Below are positions 36,235 to 47,540 of a stretch of DNA of 64,000 nucleotides, piece after piece. The notes below the pieces were generated by a model, which was not told the origin of the DNA, searched no databases, and saw only the letters and a list, made by a program, of their open reading frames with translations. Source of the DNA: Phascolarctos cinereus (taxonomy: Eukaryota > Chordata > Mammalia > Diprotodontia > Phascolarctidae); NCBI RefSeq assembly GCF_002099425.1, contig NW_018344252.1, forward strand, positions 2,046,001 to 2,110,000. Direction: 5' to 3'. Both the position numbers and the translations under genes were made by a program. The first letter of the stretch is position 1. Each line of letters begins with the position of its first letter.

Positions 36235-36310
36235 GGAAAGAAATAAGCATTTATTAAGCTCTTGCTGTGTGCCAGGCACTGTGCTAAGTGCTTTACAAGT
36301 ATTATCATTG
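36235..36310 (-). repeat. MIR-type SINE fragment, antisense
   Basis: It contains attaagctcttgctgtgtgc, then caggcactgtgctaagtgct, and stops abruptly at about 36308. Confidence 0.6.
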
Positions 36311-36544
36311 ATGGTAAGATCTTTAGGACCCTGGAAAACAGTGGGAACATATGGGTCTGCTTCATACTGACAGTAGGCATCTAATACTTGGGAGGAACAT
36401 TGGGCAATGGCTCCATGCTTCTTCGCAACACCCTTCACCTTGGCATTCAGTTTAGTTTTGGTTCCACTGGTTGGTAACTATTGGCAGACTGGACCCTGGA
36501 AGGGGTAGCTTATGGGTACCCCCAGAATCAAACTAAGGTCTTGG

Positions 36545-36715
36545 GGTAATAGAGTCTTGAGGTGAAAGGAGCTTTAGGTATTATCAAATCAAGCCCTTGA
36601 ATTTTGCAAATGAGGAAACTGAGTCACAGAGAGCTGGAATGATTTTCTAAGGTCACACAGAGCAGAACTGGTATTCAAATGCAAGTCTTTTAACTCCAGA
36701 TTTATTGTTATTTCA
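36545..36715 (-). repeat. MIR-type SINE, antisense
   Basis: gaggaaactgagtcacagag is followed by ggtattcaaatgcaagtctt. A (CATA)-rich patch follows at about 36765-36835, and a diverged tattaagc-family copy at about 36905-37030. Confidence 0.6.
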
Positions 36716-37339
36716 ATGGCTTTAAGGTGGTGTGGGTTTGGAGGAGAGTTGGCAAAGCTTATGAGCATACGCATACATGTGCATACATGTACATATGTTT
36801 ACAATATTTTATATGTATATATGTTTATATATGGGAGAGATATGCTTTGGGAGAATCCAAACCATTCTGAATGAGTATCAAGGAGCTCATATTAACACAC
36901 ATTAGAGTGACTCAGGATTCAATTTGACAGACATTTTTCCAGTGCCTGCTGAATGCAAGGAAGGCGTTTAGGTTTGGAGATACTACTGTGAGATAAAAAG
37001 ATAACAGTAACACAGATCCCACCCTCAAATGGGATCATGGAAACAATGAGCTCAGATGGAAGCTTTGGGGTCTCCAAAGCTTCCCGCCAGAGCTTAAGAG
37101 CTGTCTCCACATGCTCTTTTCTCAAAGAGTCCAGTGCTGGGTCTCAGATCAGTATCTCTGGGGCAAAAGGTAATTCCAGCTGCCCCAAGTCTGCTCCATC
37201 ATTGATCCCAGCTGGTATGAGGAGAGTGTGAAAGATTGCTTGAAGCCTCCCTGACTTACATAGTTCCAGTCTCACATTGCTGACAGACTACTGGACAGCT
37301 CCCTCTGGATATTCCTTAGGTATCTCAAATTAGTCACTC

Positions 37340-38335
37340 ACCCACAACTTCCTGTCTTTCTCCCTAAAACCACCCTTGCTCCTCTCTTTCTTGTTTCTGT
37401 TAAGGGAACCACCATTCTCCTCGTTTTCTGAGTTCATGCCTTTGGAGCCATCCTCAATTCTTCACTCTTTCACCTTCCACATCCAGTTAGGTGTCAAGTG
37501 TTATCAATTCTTCCTCCTCCACACCTCTTGCAACCCTCTCCTTTTCTCCATTCACAGAGGCTCCATTCACAGTGGCAATAGTCTCTTAACTGTTCTCCCT
37601 GCTTCTAATATATCCCTCCTCCATTGCATCTTCCAGATCCCTGGCAAATTAAAATTCCTAAAGCAGAGGTGTGGCCACATGAGCAAATGTGCCTGTGTCT
37701 GGCATTTAAATTCCATCAACATCTGGCTTCAATATGTCTTCCCAGGCTGATTACAAATTATTCTCCTTTATGGTATATCCCAGCCAAACTGGCTTCTTTA
37801 GATACACTGTTTTCCATCAAGCCCTGCTCCAGGGACATCTTTGGCACCAGGCTGCATGGAAGGGAGGCAAGATCCTCATTTCTGGAGCCTTCTTTAGGAC
37901 GGACAAAGTACACTCACCTCCTAGCCAGGCTCCTGTGCAGAGCTGTGCCTGTTCCTGACTCCTGTTCCATGGGTCTCCCAGGCCACAAAATCTCACCTCC
38001 TCATCAAGGGAGGGAAGTGTGACACCTCCCTCCCTCACTGGGCCTCTCCATCCACTCATATTCTGCCTGGACTCATTCCTCAGTGGTTAGCATGCTCCCA
38101 TCCCCTTATATTCACCTCATCCCAGTGATTCTGAAGGTTCAGTTATGAATGTACAAACTCCATTTCCCATCCCCAGCTGCCCACTCACTTACCTCTACTG
38201 ATCTCAACCTTACACCTACCCCCAGACCCTGACAATATCCCACTGCAGGTCTTCCTTTGCATTGTGCCCTTTGGAATGCCTGCAACATAATGAATAAATT
38301 TCCTTTTATCTTAAAATTCTTTCTTTCAGACTTCT
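37340..38335 (+). repeat. L2 LINE 3' part, sense
   Basis: ctgagttcatgcctttggag, ccctggcaaattaaaattcc, gtgtggccacatgagcaaat and cccagccaaactggcttctt follow the L2 order. The small overlapping open frames here are remnants, not host genes. Confidence 0.65.
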
Positions 38336-38734
38336 TTCATCTTCTAGCCCTCACTGAGACATAGTTCCCTCCTGATGCTATGGTATCTCTTGTCACCCTT
38401 TCCATTACTGGCTGTGCCTTCTCTCGTAATCCCTGACCCACAGTCACTGTGGATAATCAGAATACCACCTTGCCCCCTATGCTACTTCCAAATTCTCCCT
38501 CTCCCATTTGCACTAAAACTCATACTCTCACCCAGTCTACGTCATGGTGGCTATTATCCACTGACCCTCAGACATTCTTCTTCCTTCCCCAAAGAGCTTA
38601 AGGTCAGATTTATATATGTTGCACAAATTGTTCTCCTATTCCTGCTCATTTCACTATGTTCATATGACTCCTCCAAGGTCCTTCTGAATCCATCACTTTT
38701 GTCATTTCTTATGGTGCAAGAAAATCCCATTATA

Positions 38735-39680
38735 TTCATTTGCCATTATTTGTTCAGCTCTTCCTCAATTCTGGGGCATCCCCTTTAGTTTCTAGTTCTT
38801 TTCTATAACAAAATGGCTATGTGTATTTTTGATATATAGGTCATTTCCTTTTATCCTTGATTTCTTTGGAGTATCACACTAATAGTGGGAATGATGAGTC
38901 AAAGGGAATACACAGCAAACTCTTGGATATAGTTCTGAACAGCTTTCCAAGAATGATTGGATCACTTCTTAGCCTCGCCAACAATGTATTGCATTAGTGC
39001 ACCTGTTTTCCCACATCCACTCAAAAAATTTTTTGTCATCTTTATCAATCTATTAATTAATAAATATGTATTATTATTATTAATAGCTAACATTTACTAA
39101 TCACCTACTCTGTCAGGCACTGGGAATACAAAGAAGGGCAACAAAATAATTCTTGCCCTAGAGGAACTGAGAAACTAATGGGAAAAACCAGCACCTAAAA
39201 GGAAGCTACAAAGGAGGAGTGTGTAGAGGTGGGGTGGAGTGTGTGGTGCAGGGGCAAGACCAAGTCTAGAAGACACACCTGGGTGGGAAAGGCTAAGAGT
39301 TGTAACTACAGAATTGTTTTAAGCATTTCTCTAATAATTAGTGATTTTGAAAATTGTTTCATATTGTGGAGAGCTTGCCTTTTTTTATTTTGAGAACTCT
39401 CTGTTCATATCCTTCGACATTTTTTCCATTGAGGATGGCTCTTCCTATATATTTGTACTAATTCCTTATATGTACTAGGCCTTTAAAAAAATGCTGAAAG
39501 AATTTTCCCAGTTAACTTTTCCTTCTAATTTTAAGTGCATCGATTTTGTTTCTGCAAAACTTTTTAACTTTATGTAACCAAAATTGTGTGTTTAATCTTC
39601 TGGGATTCTCTCTATGCTTTATTTGCCTTTTTTTAGGCTCTCCTGTAATCAATGTATTGACCAGTCCAGGTTTCATCAGA
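38735..39680 (-). repeat. L1 3' region, antisense, split by another repeat
   Basis: Segments 38735-39060 (tttgttcagctcttcctcaa, gatgagtcaaagggaataca) and 39310-39680 (taataattagtgattttgaa) are reverse L1. Between them, 39080-39300 is a tattaagc-family-like repeat (ctactctgtcaggcactggg). Confidence 0.65.
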
Positions 39681-40234
39681 AAAAAACTTTTTTCAAATGA
39701 AAAGCATGAGTTTGGCACCTGCCTGACCTTCCTAGCATTCAGCTTAAAAAGCCAATAAATGGGGTTATAATGTCTAGAAATCTTCTCAGGGATCTGGGGG
39801 TGGGAGGTCATAGCTATATTGCCAACTGAAAAATGTCATCCAGAAAAGTCTTGCTATTAACTCTGCATTCCACAGATCCCCCAAGGCAGCCCCTTCCATT
39901 TCTAGATGACTCTTAATGGCTAGGAAGCTGAATTCTCTCTTTCTTAAACATCTGAGTACAAGAAGAATGAGGCTCACTTTACTCAGTGAAACTGTCCGAG
40001 GAGTTTGGAAAGACAATGGGAGCTGGGGGTTCTGCACTTGATTTCTTTCCACTTGTACTCCTACTTATCATATGCCAGTTGTAACTTATATGTGCATGAC
40101 ATGTTAGCCTTTAGAAATGTACACCCTTCCCAGCTCAGACTCCCAGGTTGGTGAGTTGTCATGGCATGCTTTGACCTCTTCAGGACAAATTACTGACATT
40201 GGGTCACTTTCTTTTTCTTCCTTGGGTTCCTCAG

Positions 40235-40324
40235 GTCTTCCAGGTCTAAAAGGTGACAGGGGATTGACAGGCCCTCAAGGGAACCAAGGCAATCCTGGAC
40301 ATCCAGGGATTGTGGGAAGACAAG
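40235..40324 (+). CDS. MSR1: MSR1 exon 7: collagen-like repeats 10-19
   Basis: This 90-nt symmetric phase 1-1 exon encodes ten Gly-X-Y triplets, starting GLPGLKGDRGLTGPQGNQG and ending HPGIVGRQ. It aligns with human GPPGLKGDRGAIGFPGSRG. The acceptor is ...gggttcctcag and the donor gtactg. The triplet register is unbroken. With exons 6 and 8 it forms the triple-helical stalk, whose basic face binds polyanionic ligands in SR-A. Confidence 0.95.
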
Positions 40325-40614
40325 GTACTGTGATCGTGCAGCCACCACATCGAAACACATGGAACATAATATGGGAGTTGGGGGGAAGAAAGAGGGGAGG
40401 AGAAGGAAGGAGAGAAAAAAACAACTGGAGTGTCGGTTTGGGCACAAATGAGGGTAGTGGTCAGTGATCCTGGTGATAGTTGTGTCCTAGAGCACTTGCA
40501 AGTTTCTAAGGATTTCCTTACCATATCCCTTTGAGGGGTTTGGGGGGTGGAGGTGGTGAGGATTATTATCCCCATTTTCTAGATGAGTATACTGAGGATG
40601 CAAATGGCATCACC

Positions 40615-40885
40615 TTTGAAGTCAATGAGGTGGCTCAGTGAATGGAGTGCTGGGCTTGGAGTCAGATCTGAGTTCAAATCCAACCTCAGACACTTACTAT
40701 CTGTGTGGGTAGAATGCTGGAGCCCATGAGAATCAGGAAGACCTGAGTTTGACAGCTATGTGAGCCAGGGCAATTATTCACTGAGCCTTTCTTAGCCTCG
40801 GTTTCCTTATCTGTAAAATGAGGAGGTTGGAGCTAATGGCCTCTAAGGTCACTTTCAGCTCTAAATCTATGATCCCATAATTTGA
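40615..40885 (+). repeat. CORE-SINE, sense, internally duplicated
   Basis: ggtggctcagtgaatggagt and cagacacttactatctgtgt are followed by a second half starting aatgctggagcccatgagaa and the core cggtttccttatctgtaaaa. Confidence 0.65.
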
Positions 40886-41149
40886 ACCCAGGTCCTCTGG
40901 TTCAAAAACATGTGCTCTTCCCAGCACTCTGTCTAGACCCTCTGAGCCATGGCTAACTGAAGAAAGCTTAAAGGCAACTTCAACCTCGTGTGTCCTTCCC
41001 CAATTATTCCCTTGCTCTGCCATGTGCAGAAAGTCTCCTGGAGAAAACAGCCTAGTCAAAGGGCCAGAGGCCCTGTTGAGACTGAAGTCACCTTCCGATG
41101 ACTTCCAGACCCAGGAGGAGAGGGATCTGGAGGCACGGGTTGCTTTCAA

Positions 41150-41625
41150 TGATGGTAATAATAATAATAATAGCATTTATACTATGCTTTCCAATTTGCA
41201 AACCTCTTTATATTTCTTATCTCCTCTGATCCTTACAAGAACCCATGGAGGTCAGTGCTCTTATTATTATTATCCACATTTTACTGATGAGGAAACTGAG
41301 GCAGACAGGAGAAGTGACTTGCCCAGGGTCCCACAGCTAGTAAGTGTCTGAGGTTGGATTTGAACCCAGGTCTTCTTGACTCCAGGCCCAGTGCTGTACT
41401 CACTGCTTCATAAAATGATAGCAGACATTCATGCAGAACCTTTAAAGTTTGTGATACCTTTTAAAAGTATGATCGAGACAACCCTGTGAGATCAATATCA
41501 CAGCTATTAGCCCCATTTTATAGATACAGAACCTGAGGCCCAGAGGGTTACGTAACTTGCCTGGGGTCACACAGCCGCCTTGCAGTCCAGACCTTGACCT
41601 AAATGCCATTCTATCTCCCTAATAT
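41150..41625 (-). repeat. Two MIR-type SINEs, antisense
   Basis: The copies are 41150-41410 (gatgaggaaactgaggcaga, cacagctagtaagtgtctga) and 41425-41620 (gagacaaccctgtgagatca, gaggcccagagggttacgta). Confidence 0.8.
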
Positions 41626-41914
41626 TAACCATGTCTAGGGCTAGAGTGTTTTGAGTAACAGAAGGAAGGGGACAGGCTCAGGCTTTGGGTCCCATCTGCT
41701 GTCAGGAGGAGGGAAGGATGGCCCTGTGGGGCAGAGGAGAAGCCAACTTTGTCTGCCTCTTCAGTTATTCCCCACCCTCTGGGAGGCTCTGAAGGTCTGC
41801 CCTTGATTAGGGTCCTTCTGGTGGTGCTGTAAGCACCTTCCCACTTGTAATCCCCACCCCACCCACACCTCACCACCCCCATTCCTCTAAAGCAAATATG
41901 GATTTCTTTTAAAG

Positions 41915-41968
41915 GTTTTCCTGGCCCGAAAGGGCAAAAAGGCGAAAAGGGGAATTGGAGACACTACT
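41915..41968 (+). CDS. MSR1: MSR1 exon 8: Lys-rich end of the collagen domain
   Basis: This 54-nt symmetric phase 1-1 exon encodes GFPGPKGQKGEKGNWRHY. The GPKGQKGEKG core is identical to the Lys cluster that mutagenesis in bovine and human SR-A tied to modified-LDL binding. There is one extra triplet (GFP) compared with the human exon, where I recall GPKGQKGEKGSGN. The post-collagen linker NWRHY differs from the mammalian SGNTL. The acceptor is tcttttaaag and the donor gtaagt. It splices in phase to the SRCR exon 21.6 kb away. Confidence 0.93.
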
Positions 41969-42499
41969 GTAAGTATCTGTCAGGGTCCGTCTCTGGCTTG
42001 GGTTTCTTCACTGCAGTCACCTCGGGCATTGGCTGAGCTGTGGTAGGGATTTTAGGCAGAGTCTTTCGGAGCTCATTCCGGCTCCACCCAAGTCTACCAC
42101 ACCAGCCAGAGTTCTCTAAATGATAATGAGGTGACTGAAGAAATCCAAGGCGTGAGGCAGCTTGACCCAGCTTGAATGGAAATTGTCCATTTGCATTTTA
42201 TTTGAAAATCCGATTCCTAGAAATGTTCCCTCCAAGCTCCTTATAGAAGGATGGGGAAACACGATCCTTCTTTCTTGGGCAGTGACAGGAGTATGAGCTC
42301 CCCAGTGGCCTCTGCAGCCTCAGCCCTCCAAGCTTCCAGGTGAATACTGACCAGAAAGTAGGACTTTCCCATACCAAACAGGAAAGAGAAAACTTTGCCC
42401 CCCTCCCCCAGGTTAGGAGTCCTGGTCCACAGGAGCAGGATTTCAATCAGGCCCAGGAGACATTCTGCAGGTGTGGCCTTTGGAATTTCTCCTGGTGGA

Positions 42500-42912
42500 T
42501 TGTGCTTAGAGCCGCACACACAATAGGTGCTCATTAAAGGCTTGTTGACTGACTGACTGACCAGGACTTTTGCCCTAGGATTTCCTGTGGTTGTGAGGAG
42601 AGGCTGGAGAAAAAAAGGAAGCAATGCCTGACCTCCAGCAATAATAATAATAATAACAATAATAAAGCTAACATTTATAGAGTGCCTATTATGTGCTAAG
42701 TGCTCTACAAATAGTATCTCATTTGATCCTCACAACAACCCTCAAAGGTAGGGCCTACTATTATCCCCATTTTACAAAAGAGGAAACTGAGGCAGACAGA
42801 GGTTAAATGACTTGCCCAGGGTCCCAGAGCTAGTAAGTGTCTGAGACCACATTTGAACTCAGGTCTTCCTGACTCCAGGCCCAGTGCTCTCTGCACTGTG
42901 TACCCTAGCTCC
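42500..42912. repeat. L2 tail and MIR-type SINE
   Basis: 42505-42560 is a sense L2 tail (aggtgctcattaaaggcttg). 42640-42912 is an antisense MIR-type copy (gtatctcatttgatcctcac, ccagggtcccagagctagta). Confidence 0.75.
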
Positions 42913-44570
42913 CTGTGGAATGGGAAAATGGTGTCCCTAGGGTCATCCTTTAGAAATGGAAGGGGCCCCCACCTCCACCTCAGGAAGGAGAATTTAGCTC
43001 AAACTACTTCCTTTCCATCTAAGGAGAGGGAGGCCCAGCTAGACAACTTGGTATTGAACCAACCCAAGGGCAGAATTCCAGCCCCCACTCCTCCCTTCTG
43101 CTCACACCTACCCATCAGGCTTGCTGGATGCCCAAAATGGTGTCCACTGGAGAGGAGGGGGTTGTGTTGGCCACATCTGGTGCCATGGAATGAACTTTTC
43201 TATTTTGCTTTGGAGTCTGAAGGATACACAACACATTCTGCAAAGTATATTTTTTCTCAACATCAGGAGACTGGGCCCTGACAGTCAGCAGCCACCTCTC
43301 AGATCCGGGGACATGCCTGATACCTGTGGTTCTTAGTCCAAGATGCTTCTTCCTGCTCCTGTGCTGAGCCCATCAATCAATGGGCCAGACCAGGGTCCCA
43401 TTCTGGTTTGTGCACTCATGGCTTCCAGAGAGTTCAGATCCTCCTTACGTGATGCTTCAGTGGGCCTTGCCTCTGCCTCTCACTCTCCACCCCCTTGACC
43501 CCCTACTTGTTACAAGGTCTGGCCTTGGCCTTGTTAATTCCTGATTCCCAATATCTCCTCTCTCTTGCGCCTGCCATCCTGGCTCTAACTATTGGCCTTC
43601 TGATTCAGCTTTACATATGCTCCTGGGAACTCCCCCTTCCCATTTCCCCACGCTGTCATCCTCTTATCCTGACATGAAAAGGTATATCCATTGTTCTATT
43701 AACACATTTTGAAAACAATAAAAATCCCATGTCACTAAAATAGTATCATACTCCAAAATCATCTCAATTAAATAGTCTTTTTTTTTTAATGGTACCAAAA
43801 GAAAGAGCTTGAGAACTATTATCCTGGAAGGAAAAGGGATATTTGACCCCAAGCTGTGGGTTCTATTTCAAAGTGCTGAATGGACATTAACACATCCATA
43901 TATGATTTTAAAGGCAGGCTCTAGCATCTGTTTTCTGAAGTATGCAGGAATACCACAAGAGATCCTGAAATTTCCTTCATTAGAGATGCTTTCCACTTTT
44001 GGTAGTTTTGTTATATAATTACCCATTAATCTTCTGAGAACAAAGAGACAAGAGGAGTTGTGTATATTAGAGACAAGGAGGATAAATCCCTGCAGAAAGG
44101 CATTGAGGTCCTTTTGGTTGGCTTGATAACAGCAGCAGAGGGAGGGGCTCACTGTCTTTCCACTCCAAGTGTCTATGACATGGCATAGACCCTCCCAACC
44201 AAGTGCAAGTCTGATGATTCAGATGGGCACGAGTAACATGACCAGAAACAACTGCAGACTCCTTTTGGAATATAGCAAAGTCTTGGGTAAGAAACTGGCA
44301 ACCTTGGCTGGAGTTTACTTCAGCGTTGCTATTACTGGTTCTGGGAGCAAGCTCTGCATTAGCAAAGGCAATGTATTAAGACAATTAACCAGATCATTCA
44401 AAAAGAACAAAAACATGTTTTTTGATTGTCCAAATATTTCAAGCAAAAGCACATAGTGACCAGAATCATGGTGAGCACTCCCCTTATGTTGTTTCCTTTT
44501 GCCAAGTTCAGAGCTAGTTGAGAAAGTAAGATTCAAATTAGAGATGCTGCATATATAGGAAAAATAAGAG
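42913..44570. other. Intron 8, mostly unassigned
   Basis: No gene was recognised. A possible L2 remnant lies at about 43440-43620. The AT-rich stretch 43690-43830 resembles the insert at 13690 in style only. Confidence 0.4.
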
Positions 44571-44574
44571 GGAA

Positions 44575-44892
44575 GAAGGAAGAGAGGGAGAGAGAGAGTC
44601 ATAGAGAGACAGAGAGTCAGAGTCAAAGAAATACAGAGGAGAAAGGAAGGAAGGAAGAAAGGAAGAAGGAAAGAGAAGGAAAAGAAAGGAAAGGAAAGGA
44701 AAGGAAAGGAAAGGAAAGGAAAGGAAAGGAAAGGAAAGGAAAGGAAAGGAAAGGAAAGGAAAGGAAAGGAAAGGAAAGGAAAGGAAAGGAAAGGAAAGGA
44801 AAGGAAAGGAAGGAAAGGAAAGGAAAGGAAAGGAAAGGAAAGGAAAGGAAAGGGAAGGGAAGGAAAGGGAAAGGGAAAGGGAAAGGAAGAAG
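44575..44892. repeat. (GGAAA)n purine tract
   Basis: GA-rich lead-in (44575-44680) is followed by about 200 bases of almost perfect GGAAA pentamers, then diverged units. The antisense Ser/Phe/Pro-rich open frame is a repeat translation. Confidence 0.97.
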
Positions 44893-45685
44893 TAGGAACT
44901 GAAAAAATTGCTAAAAGCCTTGGAGATTTGTTATCACACACAGTTAAAGTTAAAAGCAACCACTTGAAAAAAAAAAGATAACTTTATTGTGGTACTCCCT
45001 AGTTATTTGGTCCCTTCTTTATCCTGCCTGTTCACTGTATAGTGGACTTAGAAAATTTGGGGAGGGGTGGGGTATTGAGAGAGGATGGGATGCTTCAGAA
45101 CCACACAATGCTAATTCTCAGTTTCTAGAATGCAAACCTTCCTATGCCTAATTGAGAAGGGATTCAGATTAACAATCCAAAATGGACTAGAGTTAATGGG
45201 GACTTTCTAACTCTAAGTCAAACAGAGGCTTTACTTAAGGATGTTGATCTTGCTAGAAAGGGAGAATGTCTAAAATGTTTGAGGGACCTAAGTTGGCCAG
45301 TTGGTTTGTGTTCAGAGAGGGATTAGGGCTGGTGCTAAGACTCTGAGAATGGACAAACCTTTCTCTTACAGAAAGTCTCTTTTCTATAGTCTAGTGAATA
45401 GTACATGAGGGCCTTTCTTCTCACTATAAGAGCTAATGTTTAGCTTCTGTGCTTGGCACAGAGATAATTCCTTCTCTTATGGGAAGACTTTAGCTGAAGA
45501 CTACAAGCTGCATCAAAAAGAATCCAGGGAAAAGGGAGGAATATCTGGGAACACAACACCACACCCATCAAGGAGCATTGAGGTGTCATTCCACATCATA
45601 ATAAAGATATAACAACATCTGATGTCATGTGTTGAAAACCAGAAGACATTGATGGCCCAGCAGTGTCACAGGTGACAGATACCCT
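44893..45685. other. Intron 8, unassigned
   Basis: No repeat or gene was recognised. A (TG)n run follows at about 45686-45722. Confidence 0.5.
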
Positions 45686-46727
45686 TGTGTGTGTGTGTGT
45701 GTGTGTGTTTGTATGTGTGTGCGTTTGTGTGCATACACACACATTTGCATTGGCAATCCCCACTTTTGTCCCTCTATGTGTATATGCTGGCCATATGTTT
45801 CCTCTACCTTAAATCCCTATTCATTTCTACTCTTCCCACTAGTGGTGTACATATTTCTAGGAGAGCATGTGCCGCACTTACGGTCAGAGTATTCTATTAT
45901 GGCATTTATTACCATGCTATTTCATTAAATACCTTTACTTTGAATTAATTGCATCTTTTGTCCAACTAATAAAAATGAACACATTGGTAGGGGCTCATCA
46001 GCTATGGTTTTGAGTGGATGCAAGTCTACACAGTATCTTGAGCTTTGGGTAGTTTTTGAGGGATGAGGGAAGTGCAAAAGAGGATGCCCTAAGCTCTGAA
46101 AATGGAAGGAAGATAAGGAATGCTTTGATTTTTTTTTTTAAACATAGGCTGAGTCTGACATTATCCTGACTAGACGCCACATTGGCTGGACTCACTCAAT
46201 AATTGTCAGACTATTGCCTTCCCAATACCTTCATCAGCAAAGCCCCTAAATCTTCTATTTTGGCTTTAGGAGGAAGCTTCAATGAGAACCTTTTTAATCT
46301 GTTTGAACTCAGACCCTCATTTCATCATTAGAATAATTTGATATTAAATTATGTCACTATTGTAATTTTTTGATCAGACTAAAAATGAAAGAGAAATACA
46401 TTACTGTAATGGAAACCAAACAAAAGGCATGGAAGAAAAAAGAGAGATTCCAAAGAATAAGCCAAGATTTTGCAGTAGATAAGGTAACGCAAGTGTGGCC
46501 AGATCACAAATCACAGAGCTAGTTTGAGTGCAGCTGTTGAGTATAAGACATAAATCAAGGGAAAGACTAAACAAGGCACACCTCAAAGGGCAGAAGCCAT
46601 CAACAGAGGTCAGAACAAAATGTCAGACTAATAAAACGTGTGTCAGGGGAGCTCAAGGACAAAAATACATACCCAGGAAGTTGCTGGGGAGAAAGTTGAA
46701 GGAAAATTAGATCATCTGGCTGGCAAG

Positions 46728-46890
46728 TATGGTGGTTAGGCTGTAAAGCAGCTGAAAATATCCTGATCAGTTGTCAAGAGACCTAAGCTTTAATCCCAGC
46801 CCTGACACCTAGTAATCATGTTACTGTGGACCTCCCTGAACCTCAGTTTCCTCATCTGAAAAATGGAGATGATAAAACTTGAACTCCTTT
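46728..46890 (+). repeat. MIR-type SINE, sense
   Basis: tatggtggttaggctgtaaa is followed by cctcagtttcctcatctgaa. Confidence 0.7.
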
Positions 46891-47077
46891 CACTTTCAGC
46901 TAATTGCAAGGGAAACCCTTGTAAATGTTGAAGCTCAGTAGGCATATGAGTTAGGGTTATCACATCAACATCAGAAAATCACCATCACCATCATCAGGAG
47001 GAAAAGGGAAGGAGCAAACAACTGCCCAGAGATGTTTCGGTATCTGGATGCATGAAAGAACCTCAGAGAACATTTGT

Positions 47078-47540
47078 TGTTGTTGTCCTTCACTTTTGAG
47101 AGAACCAGTGGCACCATGGATGATGTCTTAACTTGCATGTGAATTGGATTTAAGTGAGGCAGAGTTAGGAAAAGTCCTCAGCTTCACTCTCTCTTCCAAA
47201 GTCATTAAAGTCCAATCACAAGGTAAAAGTCAAGATGGCTTGGCAATGGCCCAGCAGAAAGTGGGTGACCTTGGTATCTTCAATGTCTGCCCAAGCTCTG
47301 AGCACTCCACAGCACCTGCTTTAGCTGCCTTCATTGCCATTGGAACAGGTTATTCTCATCTGCCCATTCCACTAGGGGAAGTCTTCACAGGTTTGGGGTA
47401 GATATCCCCCTAACTCACCAGTGGGTTTGAGGTCAACCTCATTTAACTCATCTGCTGAGATGGTTTTACTGTGCATATCACAGCTTCTTTGATCCACAGG
47501 TGAGAATTGGATGAATTAGGTGGACACCAAATTAGGAGGC
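47078..47540 (+). repeat. Marsupial SINE-like family, opposite to the 14645 copy
   Basis: It starts ttgttgttgttgtccttcac and continues catgtgaattggatttaagt and ggatggcttggcaatgg-like words. The same family is present inverted at 14645-15225. Confidence 0.6.

Noticed and set aside
43267-43336. Candidate type II terminal exon after tttttctcaacatcag
   Set aside because: In the required phase the first codon is a stop, and the sequence has no similarity to the known SR-AII tail.
44315-44959. Antisense 214-codon open frame rich in Ser, Phe and Pro
   Set aside because: It is a translation of the GGAAA pentamer array.
46692-46741. Open stretch containing Leu-Asp-His-Leu-Ala-Gly as a possible type II tail
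   Set aside because: The similarity is very short and no convincing acceptor or pyrimidine tract precedes it.
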